Shown one piece after another: positions 43,787 to 51,037 of a DNA stretch of 64,000 bases. The position numbers and the translations under genes are program-made. The stretch's first letter is position 1, and every line of letters starts with the position of its first letter. Under the pieces are notes generated by a model. The model saw only the letters and a program-made list of their open reading frames with translations, made no database searches and was not told where the DNA came from. The stretch lies in assembly GCA_965200045.1 (NCBI GenBank), contig OZ241330.1, positions 930,001 through 994,000 on the forward strand, given 5' to 3'. Source of the stretch: Bin25 sp026709415 (GTDB lineage: Bacteria; Bacteroidota; Bacteroidia; Flavobacteriales; Flavobacteriaceae).

Positions 43787-44496
43787 AATACAATTTAAAG
43801 GCCATCGTGCTCTTATTTTTTATTGTTTTAGTTGTCTTTAGTTCTATCTTTTCAAATAAACGAAACGCCAATAGACATGTGGCTGGGGTATTGATTGAAA
43901 TTGATGAGAACTTGGGTTTTTTAACCAATGCCATTATAAAAAAATCTATCAATGAAATTGAACAATTTCAAAATCAAAGAATTTTACTTGATCATGTTCA
44001 GCTATCATCTATCGAAAAACATTTAAATAAAATCAATGGGGTTCAAAAAGCGGAAGTGTTTTTATATCCCGATGGAATTTTAGGCGTTTCGGTTCGCTCG
44101 AGAAAACCCCTATTTGAAGTCATCGATGGAGAAAATTATTTTGTGGATCAGTACGGCATTGATATTGAAAATATTCTGAAAGTAAAAGCCAATATTCCAA
44201 AGTTTATGGGATGGCTAAGTCCAGAAAAAAAAATGGAAGTGGCTCAGTTGATTAAAAATTTGAATAAAGATGATTTTTTCCGAAAAGAATTGGAGTGGGT
44301 GTCTGAAAATGATGGGCGATATCAACTGAAATTAAAATCGTATCCCTTTGACGTTATTATCGGATCGAACAAGAACTTAAAAAATAAAATAGGAAAATTG
44401 AAAGTCTTTTGTATATATTATTCTACAAAACCACCAGCTGAAGATTATAAAAAAATAAGTTTAGAATTCAATAATCAAGTGTTAGTTAAAAATTAA
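43783..44496 (+). CDS. ftsQ: Cell-division protein FtsQ
   Basis: 237 residues: one N-terminal membrane helix (AIVLLFFIVLVVFSSIF) followed by a POTRA-like and beta domain (LLDHVQLSSIEKHLNKINGVQKAEVF, GVSVRSRKPLFEVID, YFVDQYG). It lies in the usual place between murC and ftsA. As often in Bacteroidota, sequence similarity is modest, so topology and context matter. Confidence 0.9.
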   Translation: MKYNLKAIVLLFFIVLVVFSSIFSNKRNANRHVAGVLIEIDENLGFLTNAIIKKSINEIEQFQNQRILLDHVQLSSIEKHLNKINGVQKAEVFLYPDGILGVSVRSRKPLFEVIDGENYFVDQYGIDIENILKVKANIPKFMGWLSPEKKMEVAQLIKNLNKDDFFRKELEWVSENDGRYQLKLKSYPFDVIIGSNKNLKNKIGKLKVFCIYYSTKPPAEDYKKISLEFNNQVLVKN

Positions 44497-44497
44497 A

Positions 44498-45748
44498 ATG
44501 GCCAAAAAAAACAAAGATATTGCCGTTGGATTAGACATCGGAACGACCAAAGTGGCAGCATTGGTTGGAAAAAAAAATATCAAAGGGAAAATTGAAGTGG
44601 TAGGATTTGGACAAACAGAAAGTATGGGTGTACAAAACGGTATGATCAGTGAAATGAGTCAAAGCATTAAATCGATTTGTATGGCTGTCGATAAGGCAAG
44701 TAAAAGTTGTGGTATTGAAATCAGAGAGGTTTTAGCTGGAATTGCAGGTCAGTATATCGGTAGTCGACAACATTCTACAACTGTTAAAAGATCTAAGCCT
44801 GAAAAGGCAATTCAAGATTACGAACTCGATCAAATGATTAGTGAAGTTACCTCATTAACTATGGAACCAGGAAATCAAATACTCAATATTTTACCTCAAC
44901 AATATATTGTTGATGGCTTAGCAACGATGAATCCCCTCGGGTTGTATGGGGCAGACCTGGTGGCTAATTACCACCTTGTTTTGGGCAAAATTGCAGCGAT
45001 TAAAAATGTGGGAAGATGCATTTTAGATTCAAAACTGAAATTACTTGGATTAACGCTAGAACCTTTGGCTTCTTCGGCTGCAATACTTTCAGACCAAGAA
45101 CGTCTCAATGGGGTTGTACTGGTAGATATTGGAGGAGGAACCACAGATATCGCCGTTTTTAAAGATGGTTTCATTCGTCATAATGCTGTCATTGCCATGG
45201 GTGGTATGCTCATCACTAAAGACATTCAGGAAGAATTTAAGATATTGTTTAATCAAGCTGAAGAATTAAAAAAGAAAGTTGGTTGTGCGACTCCTGTTGC
45301 GGTAAGGGATAATCGAAATATAATCTTACCTCCATTTAAGGGTCGAAAAGAATTGAAGATATCAATTAAAAAATTGGCTGAAATTATTGAAGTGAGATTA
45401 AAAAAATTGATTCAAGAAGTTATTTATGAAATTAATCACTGTGGATTGGAAAATCCAAAAAATGTACTCATCAATGGTATTGTACTTACTGGAGGGGGTT
45501 CATTAATGCATCATATCGTCCCCTTTTTTGAATATCATACGGGTATGGAAACTAAAACTGGCCAACCTTCTCATCTATTAACAAAACAAGGAAAGTTTGA
45601 TCTTGATAGTCCTATATATTCAACGGTGGTTGGTCTTCTCAATGAAGCTTTATTTCATATAGAATCGAAACCTAAAAGAAATCGAAAAAAGAAACATTAT
45701 ACTGCTGCACTAGAGGAAAAAATATCTCAAGTTATTGAACAGGTGTAA
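44498..45748 (+). CDS. ftsA: Cell-division actin homologue FtsA
   Basis: 416 residues. Actin-fold motifs: GLDIGTTKVAALVG (phosphate 1), VLVDIGGGTTDIAVF (phosphate 2) and the late GIVLTGGGSLM. The C-terminus is basic (KPKRNRKKKHYTAALEEKISQVIEQV), forming the membrane-targeting amphipathic end. It tethers FtsZ to the membrane. One base separates it from ftsQ. Confidence 0.96.
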   Translation: MAKKNKDIAVGLDIGTTKVAALVGKKNIKGKIEVVGFGQTESMGVQNGMISEMSQSIKSICMAVDKASKSCGIEIREVLAGIAGQYIGSRQHSTTVKRSKPEKAIQDYELDQMISEVTSLTMEPGNQILNILPQQYIVDGLATMNPLGLYGADLVANYHLVLGKIAAIKNVGRCILDSKLKLLGLTLEPLASSAAILSDQERLNGVVLVDIGGGTTDIAVFKDGFIRHNAVIAMGGMLITKDIQEEFKILFNQAEELKKKVGCATPVAVRDNRNIILPPFKGRKELKISIKKLAEIIEVRLKKLIQEVIYEINHCGLENPKNVLINGIVLTGGGSLMHHIVPFFEYHTGMETKTGQPSHLLTKQGKFDLDSPIYSTVVGLLNEALFHIESKPKRNRKKKHYTAALEEKISQVIEQV

Positions 45749-45763
45749 TAAAAAATCAACATC

Positions 45764-47293
45764 ATGAAAAAGCCAATTCCGAAATCAGATTCCGAAATTC
45801 AATTCATTTTACCCGAAACTTTATCGAGTCAAGTTAAAATAGTTGGGATTGGGGGTTGTGGATCCAATTCGGTCAACCATTTGCAGGAATTAAATCTCGA
45901 AAACACCGATTTGGTTATTTGCAATACCGATGCTCAAGCATTGGAAAACAGTTCGGTTCCAAATAAGTTTCAATTGGGGGCTAATTTGACTTTCGGAACT
46001 GGAGCTGGAGGTGATCCTCAAGTTGGAAAAGAAGCCGCTGAAGAATCACTTTCTGAATTAGAACAAATTGCCGAATCTAGAACCAAGGTCGTGATTTTAA
46101 CCGCGGGAATGGGTGGCGGCACGGGAACAGGAGCATTACCGGTTATTGCTAAAATGTTAAGGAATAAAAATATTTTAACGATTGCCATTGTGACCTTTCC
46201 ATTTGATTTTGAAGGGACCAAACGTTTGAACATTGCTAAAAAGGGTATAAAAGAACTGAATAAAAACTTTGATTCATTATTAGTGCTTCGAAATAATGTT
46301 TTAAAGGATCGTTTTGGTGATTTGACATTGAGTAATGCTTTTGACAAATCGGATGAAATTTTAATCAAAACCACCAATTGTATATTGAAAGTATTGACTC
46401 AAGATTTCAGAATTAATATCGATTTAAAAGATTTAAAATCGGTTTTGAATTCTGAAGGTCAATCTTTCATAGGATATGGAGAATCTTCAGGCGAAAATCG
46501 AACACATAAGGCCCTTGATAAAGTGTTAAATAATCCTTTATTGGCAGAGAGTTTTGTCAAAGATGTCGATGAAGCCATATTACTGGTGATATCAAGAGAT
46601 TTTGATGTTACTATCAAAGAGATGGAATTGATTACTTCGAAAATCAATTATGAAGCGGGGAATAAAATCAATTATATCATGGGCATAGGTTCTGATGAAA
46701 ACTTAAATGAAGAGATTTCAATTACATTGATTGGTTCTGGTTCAGAAAAAGTCACAGTAGAAGAAGAGGTTAGGTTTTATATTAACAAAACGATTGATTT
46801 AAATCAAATATTTAAAGATCCTTATTTTGAGCTGGGATTAAGAGGGGGGAAAGATTCATTGAGCCTTCAGAAGGTATCGGATGTGGATCATTTAGAAAGC
46901 CAGATTTTATCTCACGAGGAATTAGATGTAGAGTTAGAAGAACACGACGATTTGGAGAATCTTGAACTTGTCGATGTTGAAAAACCTCATGAACATGAAA
47001 TTGAACCAACAATCTCTAAAAAATCCGAAATAGGGGATAATAAGGTAAAAGAAGACATTACAACAAAGGAAGTAGAAACAAAAAAAAGTAAAGAGAGATT
47101 AGAAAAACCAACTCCTTTGACAATTCCTTTCTTTTATGAAAATGAGCAACGAGAAGAGGGTCTGGAAGTCACGGAATTAGTTGATGATATTGATCCTATT
47201 GGCGAAGTAGAATTTGTATCCAAATCCGAAATCAAAAAAGAAGAAAAAGAATCGAAAACTAAGGATGAAAATGAATTTTATTTCGAAGATTGA
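45764..47293 (+). CDS. ftsZ: Cell-division GTPase FtsZ with long acidic tail
   Basis: 509 residues. GTPase core: VGIGGCGSNSVNHL, CNTDAQAL, the tubulin signature GGGTGTGALPV (about 117-127) and FDFEGTKR. The core ends near residue 325. About 160 residues of acidic, low-complexity tail follow (LDVELEEHDDLENLEL, EEKESKTKDENEFYFED), longer than in E. coli but common in Bacteroidota. The segment RGGKDSLSLQ (about 360-369) begins the tail. FtsZ builds the division ring and closes the dcw cluster. Confidence 0.96.
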   Translation: MKKPIPKSDSEIQFILPETLSSQVKIVGIGGCGSNSVNHLQELNLENTDLVICNTDAQALENSSVPNKFQLGANLTFGTGAGGDPQVGKEAAEESLSELEQIAESRTKVVILTAGMGGGTGTGALPVIAKMLRNKNILTIAIVTFPFDFEGTKRLNIAKKGIKELNKNFDSLLVLRNNVLKDRFGDLTLSNAFDKSDEILIKTTNCILKVLTQDFRINIDLKDLKSVLNSEGQSFIGYGESSGENRTHKALDKVLNNPLLAESFVKDVDEAILLVISRDFDVTIKEMELITSKINYEAGNKINYIMGIGSDENLNEEISITLIGSGSEKVTVEEEVRFYINKTIDLNQIFKDPYFELGLRGGKDSLSLQKVSDVDHLESQILSHEELDVELEEHDDLENLELVDVEKPHEHEIEPTISKKSEIGDNKVKEDITTKEVETKKSKERLEKPTPLTIPFFYENEQREEGLEVTELVDDIDPIGEVEFVSKSEIKKEEKESKTKDENEFYFED

Positions 47294-47382
47294 AGCATCG
47301 ATTTAACCTCCTTTGATTTTTATGATTCGTGGTGTGTATCCACTCTTAGCGTTGGAGTTAATCCAGATTAAATAATTAAGCG

Positions 47383-47532
47383 ATGGAAGATGAAGTAAAA
47401 TTTTGCGGAAAAATATTAGAAATAGACAAAGAAGATAATTTCATCCACTTATCAACAAAACTCAATAAAAATGATGATGATCTTAATAAGTTTAGAATTA
47501 AAAATCAAACGGAGTTTTTAAGTTTTGTTTAA
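47383..47532 (+). CDS. Possible small hypothetical protein
   Basis: A 49-residue frame (MEDEVKFCGKILEIDKEDNF...) between ftsZ and the tRNA. It is charged and has no signal or known motif. Codon use is compatible with the genome, but length alone gives little support. Confidence 0.25.
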   Translation: MEDEVKFCGKILEIDKEDNFIHLSTKLNKNDDDLNKFRIKNQTEFLSFV

Positions 47533-47676
47533 ACTCAAGATGAGAAGCCTGCGCACTTTCGAGGTTTATCATGTAATCTTTTATTTGTGTTATGGAGCAG
47601 ATTACATTTTTACAAGTTTTAAGATTTTTTTGAAAAACGTAACTGAAGTCGTTGTCCTAAATTTGGGGCGTCGTAA

Positions 47677-47750
47677 GGCCTAGTAGTTCAACTGGATAGA
47701 ATATCAGATTTCGGCTCTGAGGGTTGGGGGTTCGAATCCTCCCTAGGTCA
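47677..47750 (+). tRNA. tRNA-Arg (anticodon UCG)
   Basis: The cloverleaf can be folded by hand: acceptor GGCCTAG with CTAGGTC, D arm GTTC/GAAT, anticodon stem TCAGA/TCTGA enclosing TTTCGGC, so the anticodon is TCG reading CGA, and T arm GGGGG-TTCGAAT-CCTCC. The discriminator base is A and CCA is not encoded. It is the only tRNA in the window and borders an accessory pocket with two Fic genes. Confidence 0.92.
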
Positions 47751-47978
47751 CCGATTGAGAGTGAAATAAGGCAAAAGAGCACTATTGTCTGAGGATTGTG
47801 TTCAGTAAACTAGATCGTCTAATTATTTTTGTTTTGCTCCCCTAAAACGGGGCACTCTAAGTTGTAGTTAAGCTCTGACTATTCATTTAAGTGCTATTCT
47901 GTGAACAGAATGATAGACGTTCTTATCTATAGAAAGAAAACAATCTAATTTTGTGCAGAGATATATTTATTTTAACAG
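47751..47978. other. Spacer between tRNA-Arg and the first fic gene
   Basis: No gene. Contains a perfect hairpin ATTCTG-TGAA-CAGAAT at 47896-47911, a small CCCC/GGGG hairpin at 47839-47852, and TAATTTTG (47946-47953), which fits the TAnnTTTG -7 consensus and sits 26 nt before the fic GTG start. Confidence 0.45.
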
Positions 47979-48737
47979 GTGAGTTTCTCAAAGTTAAAAT
48001 TCAAAAACCTAATTGAGGAGTATATTGAACAAAGTAGGAGGATTGTTAATTATGATCGATATAATCTTTACGCTATTTCTTGTCATAGCACAGGAATCGA
48101 GGGATCCAAATTAAATATTGATGAAGCGAATGCTTTATTGGAATATGGACTAACACCAAAAGGAAAAAAACTTGATGATTCTTTAATGGTAGAAGACCAT
48201 CATGAAGCCTTGAAAGACATATTGGAAATGTCTAAACAAAAGAATACCATACCATTACATCTTGGGGATTTACAAAGACTTTCATCAAAAATATTGTTAA
48301 GAACAGTCGGTGCTGAAGAAGCGAAAAATGGAAATTTTGATGTTTTATATGGTAAATTGAGAACAGTTTCACTTCAGGCTGGTCGCACTGTTTTTATGGC
48401 CCCAGAAGAAGTCCCAAAGGCAATCGATGAGTATGTTAAATGGTTTAATGAAGAATTCAAAACAAAAGGTGAAAACATCATCGAAACTTATAAATTTTCT
48501 TTTAAAGCACACTTTAATTTAGTTAGCATTCATCCATTTCGAGATGGAAATGGTCGATTGAGTCGGTTGATTATGAACTATATACAGAGATATTATGAAA
48601 TACCAATGTCCGTGGTTCATATGGAGCATAAACAAGACTATTTTGATGCTTTATACGAGACTAGAAAAACCAAGGATATCAATTGTTTATACAATTTCAT
48701 GTTTGATGAAGCAACACTTTTTTTCAAAATGAGATAG
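47979..48737 (+). CDS. Fic-domain protein, class II with N-terminal inhibitory motif
   Basis: 252 residues from a GTG start. The Fic motif HPFRDGNGRLSR (His about 185) is complete, so AMP or another nucleotide monophosphate transfer is possible. Near the N-terminus STGIEG (Ser 37 to Gly 42) fits the inhibitory helix pattern [S/T]xxxE[G/N], whose Glu blocks productive ATP binding until relieved. It therefore carries its own antitoxin-like element. Target unknown. Confidence 0.88.
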   Translation: MSFSKLKFKNLIEEYIEQSRRIVNYDRYNLYAISCHSTGIEGSKLNIDEANALLEYGLTPKGKKLDDSLMVEDHHEALKDILEMSKQKNTIPLHLGDLQRLSSKILLRTVGAEEAKNGNFDVLYGKLRTVSLQAGRTVFMAPEEVPKAIDEYVKWFNEEFKTKGENIIETYKFSFKAHFNLVSIHPFRDGNGRLSRLIMNYIQRYYEIPMSVVHMEHKQDYFDALYETRKTKDINCLYNFMFDEATLFFKMR

Positions 48738-48890
48738 ATTTTCTGAGAAAAGACCCCAAAAAAGGAAAGAGTAGAGATCCTTTAAACAATAGTTTCTTGT
48801 TTTAGAAATTCTTTACAGTTACAGAGGATATTTTTTGAGGTGGTTCTACTGCAAAAGTTCTGGGTAGATTCGTCTTTGATTAATCAATGC

Positions 48891-48957
48891 ATAGAGCATC
48901 TATTTTTGTATGTTCTAAAATCACATATACATAAAGCATCTATTTTTGTATGTTCTG
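48891..48957 (+). promoter_or_regulatory. Two 27-bp direct repeats (40-bp period), each with a -7-like element, before fic2
   Basis: ATAGAGCATCTATTTTTGTA... at 48891-48917 and the copy at 48931-48957 differ at one base. Each holds TATTTTTG, matching TAnnTTTG (48901-48908 and 48941-48948). A TTTG at 48875-48878 stands 22 nt before the first. The second copy ends 13 bp before the fic ATG. This could be a duplicated promoter or a repressor site. Confidence 0.6.
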
Positions 48958-48970
48958 AAGTAAAGTAAAC

Positions 48971-50086
48971 ATGAATAATCGAAAGATACCTTTTAACAAT
49001 TTGCCTTTACTACCAATAAACTTCAATTTTTTAAATCAGAAAATTGTTGATCAACTTATAAGAACTTCAAACTCATTGTCCGTTTTATCTAAATCATTAG
49101 AAATTATTCCAAACCATGATGTTTTTATTAACAATTTGATAATTGACGAGTGTAAAAGTAGTAGTGAAATTGAAAATATTGTTACAACGCACGATGACTT
49201 ATATAAAGCTATTTCCTTGAATGAAAAAACATCTCATCAGGTAAAGGAAGTGTTGAATTACAGAAGTGCTTTGTATAAAGGGCTTGAATTAATAAAATCA
49301 AAACCCCTATCTACAAACGTTTTTATTGAAATTGTTCAAGAAATAAATCAAAATCAATCAGGAATAAGAAATACGCCAGGTACAGTATTAAAAAATAACT
49401 CCGGTAAAGTGGTCTACACACCACCAGAAGGAGAAAAAGTAATTAGAGACTTATTAAAAAATTTAGAGAATTACATCCATGCTGCTGATGACCTACACCC
49501 ATTATTGAAAATAGGTGTCATTCACTACCAATTTGAAGCAATACATCCTTTTTATGATGGAAATGGCAGGGCGGGAAGGATTCTGAATATATTATACCTA
49601 GTGGATAAGGGTTTAATTCCCTCTCCGATACTTTATTTGAGCAGATATATTTTAGATAATAAAACAAACTACTACAATGGATTCGAAAGGATCAGAGAAA
49701 CGAATGATTGGGAAAACTGGACCATATATTTTTTAAAAGGAATAAGAGAAACTAGTGAGCAAGTTTTAAATCGATTAATTAAGATTAATAAGTATATCGA
49801 AAAAACAGAAATCATCATTAGAGAAGCGTTGCCAAGAAAGTTGGATATTAAACACATGACAAATATTTTGTATTCTCAACCTTATTGCAAACCAAAATTT
49901 TTAATTGGTTCAATGATAAAGGATAGAAGAACAGCGATGAAGCACTTAAACACATTAACCAAATTGGGATTACTCAGAAAAGAAAAAATAAGTAACGAAT
50001 ATCTTTATTTAAATCTCCCGCTTGTTTCATGTTTAAAATCTGAAAATCTAGATTTTAATATGAAAACTATTTTGAACAACATATAA
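48971..50086 (+). CDS. Fic-domain protein with Fic_N and C-terminal winged-helix region
   Basis: 371 residues. A Fic_N-type region carries the inhibitory motif SSEIEN (about residues 64-69) in the family pattern IDECKSSSEIEN. The core motif HPFYDGNGRAGRI is complete, preceded by HYQFEA. The C-terminal third (LIGSMIKDRRTAMKHLNTLTKLG) looks like a winged helix, as in SoFic-like AMPylators. It lies 233 bp after the first fic gene with its own repeats upstream, so it is probably separately controlled. Confidence 0.88.
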   Translation: MNNRKIPFNNLPLLPINFNFLNQKIVDQLIRTSNSLSVLSKSLEIIPNHDVFINNLIIDECKSSSEIENIVTTHDDLYKAISLNEKTSHQVKEVLNYRSALYKGLELIKSKPLSTNVFIEIVQEINQNQSGIRNTPGTVLKNNSGKVVYTPPEGEKVIRDLLKNLENYIHAADDLHPLLKIGVIHYQFEAIHPFYDGNGRAGRILNILYLVDKGLIPSPILYLSRYILDNKTNYYNGFERIRETNDWENWTIYFLKGIRETSEQVLNRLIKINKYIEKTEIIIREALPRKLDIKHMTNILYSQPYCKPKFLIGSMIKDRRTAMKHLNTLTKLGLLRKEKISNEYLYLNLPLVSCLKSENLDFNMKTILNNI

Positions 50087-50337
50087 TCTTAATAAGGTCA
50101 CGTGGTAATTTCATTCTTGACTTCGACGATTTTGGTGTATAATGGTTCGATTATCAATTGGCGTTTTTTCAGTTTAAGGATTTTTCTCTAAATCAAGCCG
50201 TTTTTACTTGGTATTATTGGTTTGGGAAACAGGCTGTTTTGATGCCTTAAATGGTTGGTTTCTTCATGCCAATATTCTGATAATATCGAATAAATTCCGT
50301 TATGGTTTATTGATTTAGAAAATGCCTACAAGGTGGA
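50087..50337. other. Intergenic gap between fic2 and rpe (convergent)
   Basis: AT-rich sequence interrupted by many stops in all frames. I could not recognise a transposase remnant, an RNA or a good terminator. An AGGTCAC near 50096 matches part of the tRNA 3' end but is too short to call an attachment site. Confidence 0.4.
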
Positions 50338-50991
50338 CTATGAATTTTTCAAGTCGAGGATGGTCTTTTGAGGGTCAGAAGACGAAAAGACATGACTGCC
50401 AGCGACAAGGACGTCAGCGCCTGATTTCAGCAATTTTCCAGCATTTTTATCGGTAACCCCACCATCGATTTCAATAAGCGTAGATGATCCGTATTTAGCT
50501 GTTAAAGATTTGGTTTGTTGCACTTTTTGGTAAGTAGATTCAATAAATTTTTGTCCTCCAAAACCAGGATTCACGCTCATTAAACAGACTAAATCAATTT
50601 CTGTAATAATATCTTCCAATAAAGAAACTTTGGTATGTGGATTGAGCGCCACCCCTGCATATACACCCCTAGAAGAAATGTAATTGATGGTTCTATGTAG
50701 GTGAGTGCACGCTTCATAATGAACAGTCAAAACCAAAGGCTCTAAATCAAGAAATAAGTCCAAATATCGATCTGGATCGATAATCATCAAATGAATATCA
50801 AGCGGTTTTTTTGCTTCTTTGGCAATGGCTTTTACGACCGGTGTTCCAAATGAAAGATTGGGAACAAAAACACCATCCATAATGTCAAGATGAAACCAAT
50901 CAGCTTTTGATTTATTGACCATTTCACACTCTTGTTTGAGCCATCCAAAATCAGCGGCTAGAATGGAAGGGGCAATAAGTGGTGTAGCCAT
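50338..50991 (-). CDS. rpe: Ribulose-phosphate 3-epimerase
   Basis: 217 residues, TIM barrel. APSILAADF, FHLDIMDGVFVPNLSFG (metal ligands), DIHLMI, MSVNPGFGGQKFI and EIDGGV are all present. It interconverts ribulose-5-P and xylulose-5-P. It lies 46 bp after pnp on the same strand. Confidence 0.97.
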   Translation of the reverse strand: MATPLIAPSILAADFGWLKQECEMVNKSKADWFHLDIMDGVFVPNLSFGTPVVKAIAKEAKKPLDIHLMIIDPDRYLDLFLDLEPLVLTVHYEACTHLHRTINYISSRGVYAGVALNPHTKVSLLEDIITEIDLVCLMSVNPGFGGQKFIESTYQKVQQTKSLTAKYGSSTLIEIDGGVTDKNAGKLLKSGADVLVAGSHVFSSSDPQKTILDLKNS

Positions 50992-51037
50992 TTTGGGAAA
51001 TTAGAGGGATGTCATGGGAGGCAAGAAAATCGAACAG

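Noticed and set aside
47839..47852. CCCC/GGGG hairpin between tRNA-Arg and fic1 as a terminator
   Set aside because: The stem is only 4 bp and no T-run follows on either strand.
50090..50105. Possible attachment-site copy of the tRNA-Arg 3' end (AGGTCAC) after fic2
   Set aside because: Only about seven bases match the tRNA end, and no integrase gene or longer direct repeat is present.
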